The translations under genes and the position numbers were made by a program. Source: Pelagibacterium montanilacus (GTDB taxonomy: Bacteria; Pseudomonadota; Alphaproteobacteria; Rhizobiales; Devosiaceae). From it: a stretch of DNA of 64,000 nt. Position 1 is the first letter of the stretch. Every line of letters starts with the position of its first letter. This document shows positions 50,000 through 60,073 of the stretch, one piece after another. The stretch spans positions 186,001 to 250,000 of the forward strand of contig NZ_RZMX01000059.1 in assembly GCF_003992665.1 (NCBI RefSeq), in the 5' to 3' direction. The notes under the pieces were generated by a model. The model saw nothing but the letters and a program-made list of their open reading frames with translations, ran no database searches and had not been told where the DNA came from.

Positions 50000-52099
50000 T
50001 CAATGCGCGGGCGTGGAAGTTTCCGCCATTCCGACGCAATGAAGGGCAAAGGCGTAGGTGATCGCCGTTTCCCTGATGCGCTCGAAACGCCCGGACGCTC
50101 CGCCATGGCCCGCGTCCATGTTGGTGCGCAGGAACAATGCATTGGCGTCGGTCTTGGTTGCGCGCAACCGCGCCACCCATTTTGCAGGCTCCCAATAGGT
50201 CACCCGCGGATCGGTGAGCCCTGCGAGCGCCAGGATCGGGGGGTAGTCCTGCGCGGTGACATTGTCATAGGGCGAATAGGACGCGATCCTGTCATAGGCC
50301 TCGCGCGAGGCGATGGGGTTGCCCCATTCGGGCCATTCGGGCGGGGTGAGCGGCAGGGTGTCGTCGAGCATGGTGTTGAGCACGTCCACGAAGGGCACAT
50401 TGGCCACGATGCCGGCCCACAGATCAGGCCGCATGTTGGCGATGGCGCCCATGAGCATGCCGCCCGCCGACCCGCCCTCGGCGACGATCCGGCCTTTGGA
50501 GGTATAGCCCTTGGCGACCAGCATTTCGGCCGCGGCGATGAAGTCGGTGAAGGTGTTGGTCTTGTGCTCGGCGCGGCCCGATTTGTACCAGCGATAGCCC
50601 TTGTCCATGCCGCCCCTGATGTGGGCGACCGCATAGACAAAGCCGCGATCGACGAGCGAGAGGTTGGAAACCGAAAAGCTCGCGGGGATCGAATGGCCGT
50701 ATGAGCCATAGCCGTAAAGCAGGAGCGGCGCCGAGCCGTCGAGCGCGAGGCCCCGGCGGTAGAGCAGGGTGACGGGCACCTCCTCGCCATCGGGGGCGGT
50801 GGCGAACAGCCGCCGGGTTTCATAAAGGTCCGGATCATGGCCCGAGGGCACGTCCTGCTGCTTGCGCAGGGTGCGCTCGCCGGTCTCGAGATCCATATCG
50901 AAGATCTGGGCCGGGGTGGTGGGCGAGGAATAGGAGAACCGGATGGTGGCGGTGTCGAACTCATAGCCGCCCATGAGCCCGAGCGAATAGGCCTCCTCGG
51001 GAAAGGAGATGGTTTCCTCGGTGTCGTCGCGCAGATCGCGCACCACGATGCGCGGCAGCCCGTCGCGGCGCTCGAGGCGGATGAGGTGATTGGCCAGCAA
51101 CTCGATGTCGAGGATCAGCGTGCCCGGTTCGTGGGCGACGAGATCGGTCCAGTTGGCCTGGCCCGGAGCGTCGATGGGCGCGGTGGCGATCTTGAAGTCC
51201 TCGGCCTCGTCGTCATTGGTGTGGATGAACAGCACGCCGCCGCGTTCCTCCACATCGTATTCGGTGTTCTCGTGCCTGGGCTCGACGCAGACCGGGTCAC
51301 CGCCCTGCTCGGCGTCGATCAGCCAGACTTCCGAGGTCTGGTGGTCATGGGCGGAAATGGTGATGAATCGCCGAGACTGGGTTTCGCCCACGCCGACGAA
51401 AAAGCCGGGATCGGCTTCCTCATAGACGATCGCGTCCTCTGCCTGGGCCGTGCCGAGCACGTGCCGGCGCACGCGGAAGGGGCGATGGCTCTCGTCGAGC
51501 TCGACATAATAGAAAGCGGTCGAGTCACTGGCCCAGACAGCACCGCTGCCGGCCTTCTCGATACGCTCGGCCCGGTCGGTGCCGGTGTCCAGGTCGCGGA
51601 TGAGAATGGTGTAATATTCCGAGCCGTTCCGGTCCGCCGCCCAGGCGAGCATGGAATGGCAGGGGGAGTGTTCGGCGCCGCCGAACCCGAAATAGCCCTC
51701 GCCGGCCTCCGCGTTGCAGTCGAGCAGGATGTCCTCGCCGCCGCCCTCGCGCGGGGTGCGGCAGATAAGGGCGTACTGGTCGCCCTCGCGGGTGCGCGAA
51801 TAATAGGCGAAGGGGCCGTCGGGCGAGGGGACCGAGCTGTCCTCCTCTTTGATGCGCGCGCGGATTTCGGCGTAGATTTCGTCCTGCAGCGGGCGTGTGG
51901 GGGTGCCGAAGCGGTCCTCGTACCAGGCGTTTTCCGCCTCGATATAGGCGCGAATATCGCTCGGGAGCGTGGTGGGATCGGCCATCACCTCGCGCCAGTT
52001 TTCGGCGCGCAGCCAGCAATAGGGATCCTGGCGCGTCACACCGTGGCGGGTGTCCTCGAAGGGGCGCTGCGGAGCGAGGGGCGGTGTGGGCTGAGTCAA
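50000..52099 (-). CDS. ptrB: Oligopeptidase B (S9A prolyl oligopeptidase family)
   Basis: 699 residues from a TTG at 52099, which has AAGGA 6 nt upstream; an in-frame TTG at 52165 has no ribosome-binding site. The N-terminal half is a beta-propeller that shields the active site (DPYCWLRAEN, GSEYYTILIRDLDTG). The C-terminal hydrolase domain has the nucleophile in AEGGSAGGMLMGA, then LTDPRVTYWEPAKW with the Asp and AGHGGASGRF with the His. Family members cleave short peptides after Arg or Lys in the cytoplasm. The motif GGSAGG and its context are those of PtrB rather than prolyl endopeptidase. Confidence 0.88.
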   Translation of the reverse strand: MTQPTPPLAPQRPFEDTRHGVTRQDPYCWLRAENWREVMADPTTLPSDIRAYIEAENAWYEDRFGTPTRPLQDEIYAEIRARIKEEDSSVPSPDGPFAYYSRTREGDQYALICRTPREGGGEDILLDCNAEAGEGYFGFGGAEHSPCHSMLAWAADRNGSEYYTILIRDLDTGTDRAERIEKAGSGAVWASDSTAFYYVELDESHRPFRVRRHVLGTAQAEDAIVYEEADPGFFVGVGETQSRRFITISAHDHQTSEVWLIDAEQGGDPVCVEPRHENTEYDVEERGGVLFIHTNDDEAEDFKIATAPIDAPGQANWTDLVAHEPGTLILDIELLANHLIRLERRDGLPRIVVRDLRDDTEETISFPEEAYSLGLMGGYEFDTATIRFSYSSPTTPAQIFDMDLETGERTLRKQQDVPSGHDPDLYETRRLFATAPDGEEVPVTLLYRRGLALDGSAPLLLYGYGSYGHSIPASFSVSNLSLVDRGFVYAVAHIRGGMDKGYRWYKSGRAEHKTNTFTDFIAAAEMLVAKGYTSKGRIVAEGGSAGGMLMGAIANMRPDLWAGIVANVPFVDVLNTMLDDTLPLTPPEWPEWGNPIASREAYDRIASYSPYDNVTAQDYPPILALAGLTDPRVTYWEPAKWVARLRATKTDANALFLRTNMDAGHGGASGRFERIRETAITYAFALHCVGMAETSTPAH

Positions 52100-52247
52100 T
52101 CCGATGTCCTTGGGGCCGATTGGTGGGATCGCTTCTCGATTATCGCCCTCATGTGACGCCTGCAAGGCGCGGGGAGGGAGGGCCGAGGCGCGCCAGAAAA
52201 CGGGCGCGGCCGGATTGGCAGCGCCCGTTGCAGGGGAAATTCGTACC

Positions 52248-52646
52248 CTAATCCTCGGTCTTGAAGTCCAGCGACGTGCCGTTCATGCAGTAGCGCAGGC
52301 CCGTGGGCGCCGGTCCGTCGGGAAAGACGTGTCCCAGATGGGCGTCGCAATTGGCGCAGCGGATTTCGGTGCGGCGCATGAAATGGCTGCGATCGTCGAT
52401 CTCCTTGACCGCGCCCTCGCTCACCGGTTCGTAGAAACTCGGCCAGCCGGACCCGGAGTCAAACTTGGTGTTTGAGGTGAACAGCGCCGAACCGCAACAG
52501 ACGCAGTAATAGGTGCCGTCCCGCTTTTCGGTATTGAGCGGGTGGGTGAAAGGACGTTCGGTGCCGTGCTCGCGTGTGACGTGATATTGTTCGGGCGTCA
52601 GTTTGTCGCGCCATTCGCGCTCGGAAATCTTACTGGTATCGGTCAT
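52248..52646 (-). CDS. msrB: Peptide-methionine (R)-S-oxide reductase MsrB
   Basis: 132 residues from the ATG at 52646, with GGAGGG 5 nt upstream; the longer frame to 52808 is rejected. The zinc site is made by CVCC and CANC pairs, and the catalytic Cys is in [11 protein letters not shown] near the C-terminus. [13 protein letters not shown] and [12 protein letters not shown] are family signatures. It repairs methionine-R-sulfoxide in oxidised proteins. It lies close to the superoxide dismutase gene in a small oxidative-stress neighbourhood and is divergent from the Mrp operon. Confidence 0.94.
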   Translation of the reverse strand: MTDTSKISEREWRDKLTPEQYHVTREHGTERPFTHPLNTEKRDGTYYCVCCGSALFTSNTKFDSGSGWPSFYEPVSEGAVKEIDDRSHFMRRTEIRCANCDAHLGHVFPDGPAPTGLRYCMNGTSLDFKTED

Positions 52647-52837
52647 TTTCCCTCCGTCCTGATCCATGATGGAACGTGGTCTTGTTGCAGGAAATATGGT
52701 GTGCACAACTCGCCAGCACAAGTCGACGTTCCCGTGATGTGTCCGGTTTTGGTTGAGCCTGCGGCAGGGATAGGTAATGTCTGCACGCTGATTCCGCTTA
52801 CGTCTCATGGATGCCGCGTATATAGAGCGCAGCGGAC

Positions 52838-55249
52838 ATGCCCATTACGATCGAGCCGGGGGAACCGTTGGGACCGACTATCGATTTTTCTGTAGCGCTG
52901 ATCGCCGTGGCGCCGTTCCTCGCCGCAGCCATCGCCCCCCTTCTCAAGAGATTCGTGGGTCCGCTCGCAGGATGGGTGCTGGCCATCGTCCCCGCGAGCA
53001 TCTTTGTGACGTTGATTGGCTTTTTCACGCCGGTTGCCGACAATCAGGTGATCCGTGCATCGCTGGACTGGATCCCCACCTACGGCATCAGCTTTTCGTT
53101 CTTCATCGATGGGCTGAGCCTGGTTTTCGGGCTGCTGATCTCGGGAATCGGCACGTTCATCGTCATTTATGCGGGCGGATATCTGGCAGGCCATCCCCAT
53201 CAGGGGCGGTTCTTCGCCTATATCCTGATGTTCATGGGCTCGATGCTCGGGCTGGTGCTGGCCGATAACGTCTTCACCCTGTTCGTGTTCTGGGAACTGA
53301 CCTCGATCACCTCCTTCCTTCTGATCGGGTTCGATCACTCCCGCCAGGCCGCGCGCCGTGCCGCGATCCAGGCGCTTGTGATCACCGGCGGGGGCGGGCT
53401 TGCACTGCTGGCCGGGCTGATCGCGCTGACAGTGATGACCGGGCAGAATTCGCTCACCGGCATGCTCATGAGCGCGGGCACCGCCCAGGAGCATTCGCTC
53501 TATCTCGTGGCGCTGCTGCTGGTGGTGGGCGGCGCCTTCGCCAAGTCCGCGCAGGTGCCGCTGCATTTCTGGCTGCCCAATGCCATGGAAGCGCCGACCC
53601 CGGTTTCGGCCTATCTGCACTCGGCCACCATGGTGAAGGCGGGCGTCTATCTTCTGGCGCGCATGAGCCCTGTGCTGGGCGGCACGCCGGAATGGTTCTG
53701 GATCCTGACGCTTTTCGGTGGCGCGACGCTTCTGATGGGCGGCGCGCTGGCGGTGCGCCAGACCGATCTCAAGCAGATGCTGGCCTATACCACGCTCGGC
53801 TCGCTGGGCCTTCTGGTGATGCTGATCGGGGTGGGGACCGAATACGCCATTCTCGGCGCGATCCTCTATCTGTGCGCGCACTCGTTCTTCAAGGGCGCGC
53901 TGTTCATGATCGCCGGGGTGATCGACCACGGCACGGGCACGCGCGACATCACCGCGCTGGGCGGGCTGGGCAAGGCGATGCCGATCACCTTCGTGGCGGC
54001 ACTGCTCTCGGCGTTCTCCATGGCCGGCTTTCCCATCGCGCTGGGGTTCTTTGCCAAGGAAGAGATGTATATCGCGCTGACCGGCGGGGTGTGGCCGGAC
54101 CTTCTGTTCCTCGTCGTGCTGATCGTGGGCAACGGGCTGATGATGGCCGTGGGTCTTCTGATCGCCATAAAGCCGTTTACCGGCGCGCTGACCGCCACGC
54201 CGCACAAGCCCCATGAGGGCTCGCTCTCGCTGCTCGCGGGGCCGGTGGTGCTGGGCATCGCGGGGATCGCGGCGGGCGTGCTCATCGGGCTGGTGAACAC
54301 CTACGTGCTCAGCCCCACGGCCTCCACGATTACCAATACCGCGGTCGATGCCCATGTGGCGTTCGCCTTCGATCTCGCCGATCCGGCGGTCTGGGCCTCG
54401 CTCGCGACCTGGGCGCTGGGCGCGCTGGTGTTCTGGAAGGCCGACGCGGTGCGCTCGGGGCTGCGGCGCACGGGCAATGCCATCGGGTTCACCTTCGACG
54501 CCGGGTTCGACGCGGCCATGTTCGGGCTGATCCGCTTTGCCGATGCGGTGACCCGGTTGCTCCACCACGGCAAGCTCGAGATGTATGTGCTCGTGATGTT
54601 CGTTGTGCTGGTCGCCACGCTCTACCTGCCCATGGCGCTGACCGGGACGTTCCCCGCCATGCCCGGCTTCCCCGTGCTGACCTTCTATGAATGGGGTGCG
54701 ATCGCGATCGCACTGATCGGTCTGGGGGCGGTGGTCTTCTCGCGCGTCCGGTTGGTGGCGATCGCGGCGCTGGGCATCCAGGGCTTTGCCGTGGCGCTGA
54801 TCTTCCTTCTGTTCGGCGCGCCGGACCTCGCCTTTACCCAGTTCATGGTCGAGACGCTCTCGGTGGTGATCATGGCGCTGGTGATGACCCGGCTGCATGT
54901 GGACGGGCGCGACCATCGCGAGCTGGAAGTGGCCGTGCGCGACGGGGCCATCGCGATCGCCGCGGCCATCGGCTTTGCCATCGTGCTGCTGGGCGTGCTC
55001 GAGACCGAACTGGACCTGTCGCTTTCCGAGCTTTTCGAGGCGACGAGCACCCCGATCGCCCATGGCCGGAACATCGTCAACGTCATCCTCGTGGACTACC
55101 GCGCGATCGATACCGTGGGCGAGATCGCCGTGGTGATGGCGGCCGGTGTCGCGATCCTGTCGGTGATCCAGCTCAGGGCCCGCAAAACCCCCAAAAAACG
55201 GGCCGGCACGCCTAAGCCCGCCCGCACCTCCCGGAGGGCTGCATCATGA
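52838..55249 (+). CDS. mrpA: Na+/H+ antiporter subunit A (MrpA/MnhA)
   Basis: 803 residues with about 20 membrane spans. It is related to complex I subunit Nuo[17 protein letters not shown], then [20 protein letters not shown] and [20 protein letters not shown], with charged residues inside spans. The C-terminal quarter carries the MrpA-specific extension ([19 protein letters not shown]). It is the largest subunit of the seven-subunit Mrp cation/proton antiporter in the inner membrane, required for sodium and alkaline tolerance. Its stop overlaps mrpB by ATGA. Ribosome-binding signals at the ATG are weak. Confidence 0.94.
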   Translation: MPITIEPGEPLGPTIDFSVALIAVAPFLAAAIAPLLKRFVGPLAGWVLAIVPASIFVTLIGFFTPVADNQVIRASLDWIPTYGISFSFFIDGLSLVFGLLISGIGTFIVIYAGGYLAGHPHQGRFFAYILMFMGSMLGLVLADNVFTLFVFWELTSITSFLLIGFDHSRQAARRAAIQALVITGGGGLALLAGLIALTVMTGQNSLTGMLMSAGTAQEHSLYLVALLLVVGGAFAKSAQVPLHFWLPNAMEAPTPVSAYLHSATMVKAGVYLLARMSPVLGGTPEWFWILTLFGGATLLMGGALAVRQTDLKQMLAYTTLGSLGLLVMLIGVGTEYAILGAILYLCAHSFFKGALFMIAGVIDHGTGTRDITALGGLGKAMPITFVAALLSAFSMAGFPIALGFFAKEEMYIALTGGVWPDLLFLVVLIVGNGLMMAVGLLIAIKPFTGALTATPHKPHEGSLSLLAGPVVLGIAGIAAGVLIGLVNTYVLSPTASTITNTAVDAHVAFAFDLADPAVWASLATWALGALVFWKADAVRSGLRRTGNAIGFTFDAGFDAAMFGLIRFADAVTRLLHHGKLEMYVLVMFVVLVATLYLPMALTGTFPAMPGFPVLTFYEWGAIAIALIGLGAVVFSRVRLVAIAALGIQGFAVALIFLLFGAPDLAFTQFMVETLSVVIMALVMTRLHVDGRDHRELEVAVRDGAIAIAAAIGFAIVLLGVLETELDLSLSELFEATSTPIAHGRNIVNVILVDYRAIDTVGEIAVVMAAGVAILSVIQLRARKTPKKRAGTPKPARTSRRAAS

Positions 55250-55671
55250 ACACGGTGATTTTCCGCACGGTCGCCCCCGGGCTGGCCGCCCTGATGATCA
55301 TGTATTCGATCTTCGTTCTGCTGCGCGGCCACAACGAGCCGGGCGGCGGGTTCATCGGCGGGCTGATCGGGGCCTCCGGGCTCGCGATCTACGGCATCGC
55401 CTGCGGCGTGACCGAAGCGCGGCGCGCGCTCCATGTGCACCCGATCTCGCTGGCCGGATTCGGCGTGTTCCTCGCCGCGCTGAGCGGGCTGGCCTCGCTT
55501 CTCGTGGGCATGCCGGCCTTTACCGGGCTGTGGTGGATCTTCGAGGTCGACGGCACGGAGGTGCCGCTGTCCACGCCGCTGATCTTCGATATCGGGGTCT
55601 ATGCGGTGGTCGTGGGCTCGGTCTCGGCCATCGCCTTCGCGCTCGAGGACGACGACGAGGAGATGGACTAA
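55246..55671 (+). CDS. mrpB: Na+/H+ antiporter subunit B (MrpB/MnhB)
   Basis: 141 residues, four membrane spans. The segment [15 protein letters not shown] (residues about 25-39) is the MnhB signature, and the end is acidic (EDDDEEMD). In many rhizobia MrpA and MrpB are fused as PhaAB; here they are separate genes overlapping by 4 nt. It forms part of the antiporter with MrpA and MrpC-G. Confidence 0.94.
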   Translation: MNTVIFRTVAPGLAALMIMYSIFVLLRGHNEPGGGFIGGLIGASGLAIYGIACGVTEARRALHVHPISLAGFGVFLAALSGLASLLVGMPAFTGLWWIFEVDGTEVPLSTPLIFDIGVYAVVVGSVSAIAFALEDDDEEMD

Positions 55672-56048
55672 TGGAAGTCGCACTCGCGGGGCTGATCGCA
55701 GCCTTTTTCGCCGTATCGCTCTATCTCCTGCTGTCGCGGGCCGTGGTGCGCATGCTGTTGGGCGTGGTGGTGCTCTCGAATGCGGTGAACCTGCTGATCT
55801 TCACCGCCGGCCGGCTGACCGCCGAGATCCCGCCCATCATTCCCGGCTCGCAATACGTGCCGATAGAGGGCGCGGCCAATCCGCTGCCCCAGGCGCTGAT
55901 CCTGACGGCCATCGTGATCGGATTTGCGCTCTTTGCCTTCCTTCTGGTGCTCGGATATCGCGCCTACCAGGAGCTGGACGCGGACAACACCGACACCATG
56001 CGCCTGGCCGAACCCACCGACGCCCCACGCCCACCGCTCAGCTACTAG
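55671..56048 (+). CDS. mrpC: Na+/H+ antiporter subunit C (MrpC/MnhC)
   Basis: 125 residues from the ATG at 55671, which overlaps the mrpB stop by one base; an open frame from 55530 is rejected. It has three spans and is related to NuoK: LLLSRAVVRMLLGVVVLSNAVNLLIF and NPLPQALILTAIVIGFALFAF. NuoK homologues carry buried charges important for ion movement. The next gene follows after 15 nt. Confidence 0.93.
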   Translation: MEVALAGLIAAFFAVSLYLLLSRAVVRMLLGVVVLSNAVNLLIFTAGRLTAEIPPIIPGSQYVPIEGAANPLPQALILTAIVIGFALFAFLLVLGYRAYQELDADNTDTMRLAEPTDAPRPPLSY

Positions 56049-56063
56049 GACAAAGACCAGGAC

Positions 56064-57695
56064 ATGGAGACTGAAGGTTCCTCATACGACGCACTCGACC
56101 TGCCGGTCGCGATGATCGAGGCAGGCAGCGTTGCTGCGGGCGAATGGATCGTGGTCTGGCCGGTGGCGCTGGCTCTGCTGGGGGCGGGCTTGCTCGTGAT
56201 GCTGCGCGGCCACAAAGCGTTGCAGGCCTGGTTCGCCGCCGCCATCGTGCTGGCGATCACCGTCTCGAACCTCACCCTCCTTGTCACGGTCTTCGAGAAC
56301 GGGCCGGTGGCGCTGACAATGGGCGGCTGGCTGCCCCCGTTCGGCATCACGTTCGCGGCCGACATGACCAGCGCGCTCTTTGCGCTCGCGGCCTCGATCG
56401 CGACGCTGGTGGTGCTGGTCTATGCGCAAGTGGAGATCGAGGACCGCGAATACGGCTATGGCTTCTTCCCGTTGCTGCTGCTGCTTTTGTGCGGGGTGAG
56501 CGGGTCGTTCCTGACCGGGGACATCTTCAACCTCTATGTGTGGTTCGAGGTGATGCTGATCGCGTCCTTTGGCCTGCTCTCGATGGGCGGGACGCGCATC
56601 CAGCTCGACGGGACGCTGAAATACGGCTTCCTCAACCTGCTGGCCACGACGTTCTTTCTGATCGCCATCGCCTATACCTACGGGCTGACCGGCACGCTCA
56701 ACATGGCCGATCTGGTTGCCAAGGCCGACGATCTGCCGCTCGGGCCCATGCTGACCGTCGCCGCGCTGTTCCTGTTTGCCTTCGCGATCAAGGCGGCGGC
56801 CTTCCCGGCCAATGCCTGGCTGCCCGCCGCCTATCACACGCCCAAGGTGGCCGTGTCGGCGGTGTTCGGCGGCCTGTTGACCAAGGTGGGCGCCTATGCG
56901 GCGATCCGCATTCTCGTGATGATCTTCCCCGAGGGCCGCGACATGCTGGTGCCCGCGATCACAGCCCTGGCGGTGACCACGATGGTCCTGGGCCCGCTCG
57001 GGGCCATGGCCCAGACCAATCTGCGCCGGGCGGTCGGCTTTATGGTGATCGGCGGGATCGGGGTGATCCTGGGCGGGCTCGCGATCGTCGCGCCGGCCGA
57101 TGTCCAAGGCATGGCGGCGACGGCTGTCGCCCGTCAGGGGCTTGGCGGCGCGGTGCTCTACGGCTTCCACTCTATGCTGACCCTCACCGCGTTCTACCTC
57201 GTGGCCGGGCTGATCGAGCGCATGAGCGGGACCGACGACATCCGGTTCATGGGCGGGCTCTATCTCGCGAGCGTCCCGCTTTCGATCATGTTCGTGGTCC
57301 TGGTCTTTGCCATCGCCGGCATGCCGCCCTTTCTCGGGTTCTGGCCCAAGCTGATCCTCGTGGAGGGCACGATCCGGGCCGGCAACTGGGTGCTGATGGT
57401 GGCACTGCTGGTCAATTCGCTGCTCACCCTCGTCGCGGCGAGCCGGCTGTGGGCCCACATCTTCTGGCGCAATGGCGAGGAGGGCGCGCGCTCGGAGCAG
57501 CGCAACACGCGCCTGCGCGTGCTCGAGCCCCGCGAGGTGCGGTTCGGCCTCATGCCCGTGATCGCGCTCATGGCGCTGATCGTGGTGTTCGGCCTGTTCC
57601 CCAACTGGCTGTTTGAGGCGGGTGGGGTTGCCGGTCTCGATCTCGTCATGCCCGACCGCTATGTCGATGCGGTCTTTGCGGAGGTGCCCAACTGA
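56064..57695 (+). CDS. mrpD: Na+/H+ antiporter subunit D (MrpD/MnhD)
   Basis: 543 residues with about 14 spans, homologous to complex I NuoM/NuoN. Visible are FNLYVWFEVMLIASFGLLS, FLFAFAIKAAAFPANAWLPAAYHTPKVAVSAVFGGLLTKVGAYA (in parts) with the conserved Lys and His residues, and GMPPFLGFWPKLILVEG. It forms the second antiporter-like channel of the Mrp complex. Its stop overlaps the mrpE start by one base (TGATG). Confidence 0.94.
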   Translation: METEGSSYDALDLPVAMIEAGSVAAGEWIVVWPVALALLGAGLLVMLRGHKALQAWFAAAIVLAITVSNLTLLVTVFENGPVALTMGGWLPPFGITFAADMTSALFALAASIATLVVLVYAQVEIEDREYGYGFFPLLLLLLCGVSGSFLTGDIFNLYVWFEVMLIASFGLLSMGGTRIQLDGTLKYGFLNLLATTFFLIAIAYTYGLTGTLNMADLVAKADDLPLGPMLTVAALFLFAFAIKAAAFPANAWLPAAYHTPKVAVSAVFGGLLTKVGAYAAIRILVMIFPEGRDMLVPAITALAVTTMVLGPLGAMAQTNLRRAVGFMVIGGIGVILGGLAIVAPADVQGMAATAVARQGLGGAVLYGFHSMLTLTAFYLVAGLIERMSGTDDIRFMGGLYLASVPLSIMFVVLVFAIAGMPPFLGFWPKLILVEGTIRAGNWVLMVALLVNSLLTLVAASRLWAHIFWRNGEEGARSEQRNTRLRVLEPREVRFGLMPVIALMALIVVFGLFPNWLFEAGGVAGLDLVMPDRYVDAVFAEVPN

Positions 57696-58177
57696 TGGCC
57701 TTTATCCTGCTCGTCATCGTTCTGGCCCTGATCTGGGCTGCTGTGACCGGCTCGTTCAGCCTGATGAACCTGCTGCTCGGCTTCGCGGTGGCGGTGTTTG
57801 CGGCGCTGTTCATCCGCGCGCGCGTGGAGAGGCCCCATCTGCCGCGCCGGCTGCGCCGCATCCTCGTGCTGGCGTTCCTGTTCTTTTACGAGCTGGCGCT
57901 GTCGGCCTGGCGCGTGGCCGTACTGGTGGCCTCGCCCAACATGCACGCCAAGCTGCGTCCCGCGATCTTTGCCTATCCGCTGACCGTGAAATCGGATCAG
58001 GAGATCACGCTTCTGGCCAATCTCATGACGCTGACCCCTGGCACGCTGAGCATCGACGTCGCCCAGGACCGCTCGGTAATCTATGTCCACGCTCTGGAAA
58101 TGCGCGACAAGGACGAAACGATCGCCGGGATCAAATCCGGCTTTGAAGCCCGAATCGCCGAGGTGTTCGAATCATGA
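57695..58177 (+). CDS. mrpE: Na+/H+ antiporter subunit E (MrpE/MnhE)
   Basis: 160 residues with two to three N-terminal spans and a soluble C-terminal domain that has [14 protein letters not shown], the MnhE signature. It is needed for assembly of the full complex in other bacteria. It overlaps mrpF by ATGA. Confidence 0.92.
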   Translation: MAFILLVIVLALIWAAVTGSFSLMNLLLGFAVAVFAALFIRARVERPHLPRRLRRILVLAFLFFYELALSAWRVAVLVASPNMHAKLRPAIFAYPLTVKSDQEITLLANLMTLTPGTLSIDVAQDRSVIYVHALEMRDKDETIAGIKSGFEARIAEVFES

Positions 58178-58500
58178 CGGGTCCCGAGTTCCTGTTCCTT
58201 GCCACGACGATCTCGCTGGCGGTGCTGACCGCGGCCTTCGTTCTGACCATCTACCGCATCGTGGTGGGCCCGACGCTGCCCGACCGGGTACTGGCGCTCG
58301 ACATGCTGATTGCGGTCGCCATCGGCTATATCGTGGTGGTCGCGATCCGCACCGGTTTCACGCTCTATCTCGACATCGCCATCTCGCTGGGCCTCGTGGG
58401 CTTTCTCTCCACGGTCGCCTTCGCCCGGTTCATCCACCAGCGCTGGCAGATCAGCCAGGCGACGGCCGATGAAACCCCGACCCAGGAGGCCCGCCGGTGA
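58174..58500 (+). CDS. mrpF: Na+/H+ antiporter subunit F (MrpF/MnhF)
   Basis: 108 residues, three spans. [15 protein letters not shown] (about residues 31-45) is the MnhF motif with the conserved Asp-Arg. The protein has a hydrophilic C-terminal tail. It overlaps mrpG by TGATG. Confidence 0.93.
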   Translation: MTGPEFLFLATTISLAVLTAAFVLTIYRIVVGPTLPDRVLALDMLIAVAIGYIVVVAIRTGFTLYLDIAISLGLVGFLSTVAFARFIHQRWQISQATADETPTQEARR

Positions 58501-58844
58501 TGATCGATCTGCTCTATTATGCCGCCGGCGTCATGCTGATCGTGGGTGCGCTGTTCAGCTTCCTCGCGGTGGTGGGCATCCTGCGCCTGCCGGATCTCTA
58601 TACCCGCGCCCATGCCGCCTCCAAGGCCGGTACGGTGGGCTCGGGGCTGACCCTGATCGCGATCGCGCTGGTCTCGTTCGACGTATCGGTGGCGTTGCGG
58701 GCAGTCGTGGGCATCGTCTTCTTCATGCTGACGGCGCCCATTTCCGCTCATCTGCTCTCACGCGCGGCCTATATTGCGGGATACATGCCCCATTCGAGCA
58801 CTGTGCTCAACGAATTGGCAGATGCTCAGAAGGGCGACAAATAA
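58500..58844 (+). CDS. mrpG: Na+/H+ antiporter subunit G (MrpG/MnhG)
   Basis: 114 residues from the ATG at 58500; an in-frame GTG at 58497 lies inside mrpF. Three spans are visible, with RLPDLYTRAHAASKAGTVGSG (in two parts), the MnhG signature. It completes the seven-gene operon A-B-C-D-E-F-G, which is intact and in the usual order. Confidence 0.93.
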   Translation: MIDLLYYAAGVMLIVGALFSFLAVVGILRLPDLYTRAHAASKAGTVGSGLTLIAIALVSFDVSVALRAVVGIVFFMLTAPISAHLLSRAAYIAGYMPHSSTVLNELADAQKGDK

Positions 58845-58924
58845 AAATTGTATGCACCCCTTTTTCGCCAAGATATGCCGACACAGTTGCATCGCTAGCG
58901 AAACATCATTAAACGGAAATCGGA

Positions 58925-58956
58925 ATTGACGGCCAGGCGTTTTGGGGGCCGTCAAT
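58925..58956. promoter_or_regulatory. Inverted repeat in the mucR leader
   Basis: Perfect 10-bp arms ATTGACGGCC / GGCCGTCAAT with a 12-nt spacer, ending 32 nt before the mucR ATG. It may form an mRNA hairpin near the ribosome-binding site or serve as an autoregulatory operator. Confidence 0.5.
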
Positions 58957-58988
58957 AATCAATCCCAAGGAAGGGGAAGGGAAACGCA

Positions 58989-59411
58989 ATGACCACTTCG
59001 GTGAATGCGGAGCCCAAGGTTGATATGGACCTTGTCGAGTTCAGCACTGAAATAGTATCCGCGTATGTGAGCCACAACGCAATTAGTCCTACAGACCTGC
59101 CCAAGCTGATCGCCGAAGTTCATGCGGCGCTGCGCGGGCTGACGTCTGATGAAGCCGTTGCTCAGGCTGAGGAGAAAAAGCCCGCTGTTCCGGTGCGCAA
59201 ATCGGTGACGTCCGATTACATCATCTGTCTCGAGGACGGGAAGAAGTTCAAGTCGCTCAAGCGGCACCTGCGCACGCACTACAACCTCTCGCCAGAAGAA
59301 TATCGCGAGAAGTGGGGCCTGCCGGCCGACTATCCGATGGTTGCGCCGTCATATTCGGCCACGCGCTCGAAACTGGCCAAGGACAACGGTCTGGGCCGCA
59401 AGGCCGACTGA
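58989..59411 (+). CDS. mucR: MucR/Ros-family zinc-finger transcriptional regulator
   Basis: 140 residues after a GGAAGGGGAAGGG purine run. The prokaryotic zinc finger is in YIICLEDGKKFKSLKRHLRTHYNLSPEEYREKW (in two parts): one Cys, Asp and two His residues arranged as in MucR. The helix ISPTDLPKLIAEVHAALRGL is the MucR N-terminal oligomerisation region. MucR proteins are global repressors in Rhizobiales that bind AT-rich DNA, controlling exopolysaccharide, motility and cell-cycle genes, and usually repress themselves. AT-rich DNA and an inverted repeat lie upstream. Confidence 0.94.
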   Translation: MTTSVNAEPKVDMDLVEFSTEIVSAYVSHNAISPTDLPKLIAEVHAALRGLTSDEAVAQAEEKKPAVPVRKSVTSDYIICLEDGKKFKSLKRHLRTHYNLSPEEYREKWGLPADYPMVAPSYSATRSKLAKDNGLGRKAD

Positions 59412-59550
59412 CCGCAGCCCGCTAAAGGGGTCCGCCATCTGCGGGCCCGGGGCTGGATCCGTGAGTCGCCCACCCGATGGGCAAGTGCTCAGGATACCAT
59501 GAGCGCCGCACGCCGGGGACCCACCAGCACCGATCAATCACAAGTGACAG

Positions 59551-59573
59551 GGCCGCCCATCGGGCGGCCTTTT
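59551..59573 (+). terminator. Rho-independent terminator downstream of mucR
   Basis: A perfect 8-bp stem GGCCGCCC / GGGCGGCC with a 3-nt loop followed by TTTT. It is 139 nt after the mucR stop; nothing recognisable lies between. Confidence 0.7.
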
Positions 59574-59632
59574 CGTTTGGGCTCGCCCATGCGGGATCGA
59601 TACGAACTTATCCCCTCTCGCCTGTCGCGCGA

Positions 59633-59652
59633 TATAGGAATTATATCCTATA
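59633..59652. promoter_or_regulatory. Palindrome in the promoter of the DnaA-domain gene
   Basis: TATAGGA-ATTATA-TCCTATA: perfect 7-bp arms with a 6-nt spacer, 19 nt before the ATG at 59672. A -10-like sequence overlaps it, which fits a repressor operator or autoregulation. Confidence 0.45.
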
Positions 59653-59671
59653 GTCGTTTGCAGGTGTGGTC

Positions 59672-60073
59672 ATGTCCGATGTCAGTTTCTCCGATTCCCG
59701 GCTCCGCAGCGAGGGCGCGCGGTCGGCGCGGGCCGAGCAGATGTGCCGGCTGGCCGCCGGCCAGGTGGCGCGAAAGGCAGGCGTGCCGATCAGCGAGATC
59801 TTCGCCCCCACCCGCCGTCGGGCACCGATCGCGTCTGCCCGGCAGCTCGCGATGTATATCGCCCACACGCTGCTGGAGGTGACCATGAGCGATGTGGGGG
59901 CGTGCTTCGGGCGCGACCGCACCACGGTGGCCCATGCCTGCCAGACGGTCGAGGACATGCGCGACGACTGCGACGCCGATGCGCGGATATCGACCATCGA
60001 GGCGTCGGTCCTCGCCCATGCCACGGGCGCTGCTGCACGGGTGGCAGGAGGGCACGATCATGATGCCCGCTGA
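59672..60073 (+). CDS. Stand-alone DnaA domain IV-like DNA-binding protein
   Basis: 133 residues from the ATG at 59672 (AGGTG 8 nt upstream); GTG at 59666 is a weaker alternative. The core SARQLAMYIAHTLLEVTMSD, then VGACFGRDRTTVAHACQTVED is the DnaA C-terminal DNA-binding helix-turn-helix, including the FGRDRTTV recognition segment. AAA+ and other DnaA domains are absent. It is coupled to the DUF6456 gene by a 14-nt overlap. Such small proteins recur in Rhizobiales; a transcriptional role or action at DnaA boxes is inferred, not shown. Confidence 0.82.
   Translation: MSDVSFSDSRLRSEGARSARAEQMCRLAAGQVARKAGVPISEIFAPTRRRAPIASARQLAMYIAHTLLEVTMSDVGACFGRDRTTVAHACQTVEDMRDDCDADARISTIEASVLAHATGAAARVAGGHDHDAR

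Noticed and set aside
52805-55063. A 752-residue open frame on the minus strand antisense to mrpA
   Set aside because: The protein is very rich in His, Arg, Gln and Glu, as expected for a codon-bias shadow in GC-rich DNA. The plus strand encodes a clear MrpA.
56082-57458. A 458-residue minus-strand frame opposite mrpD
   Set aside because: Low-complexity His/Arg/Glu-rich shadow of a conserved antiporter gene.
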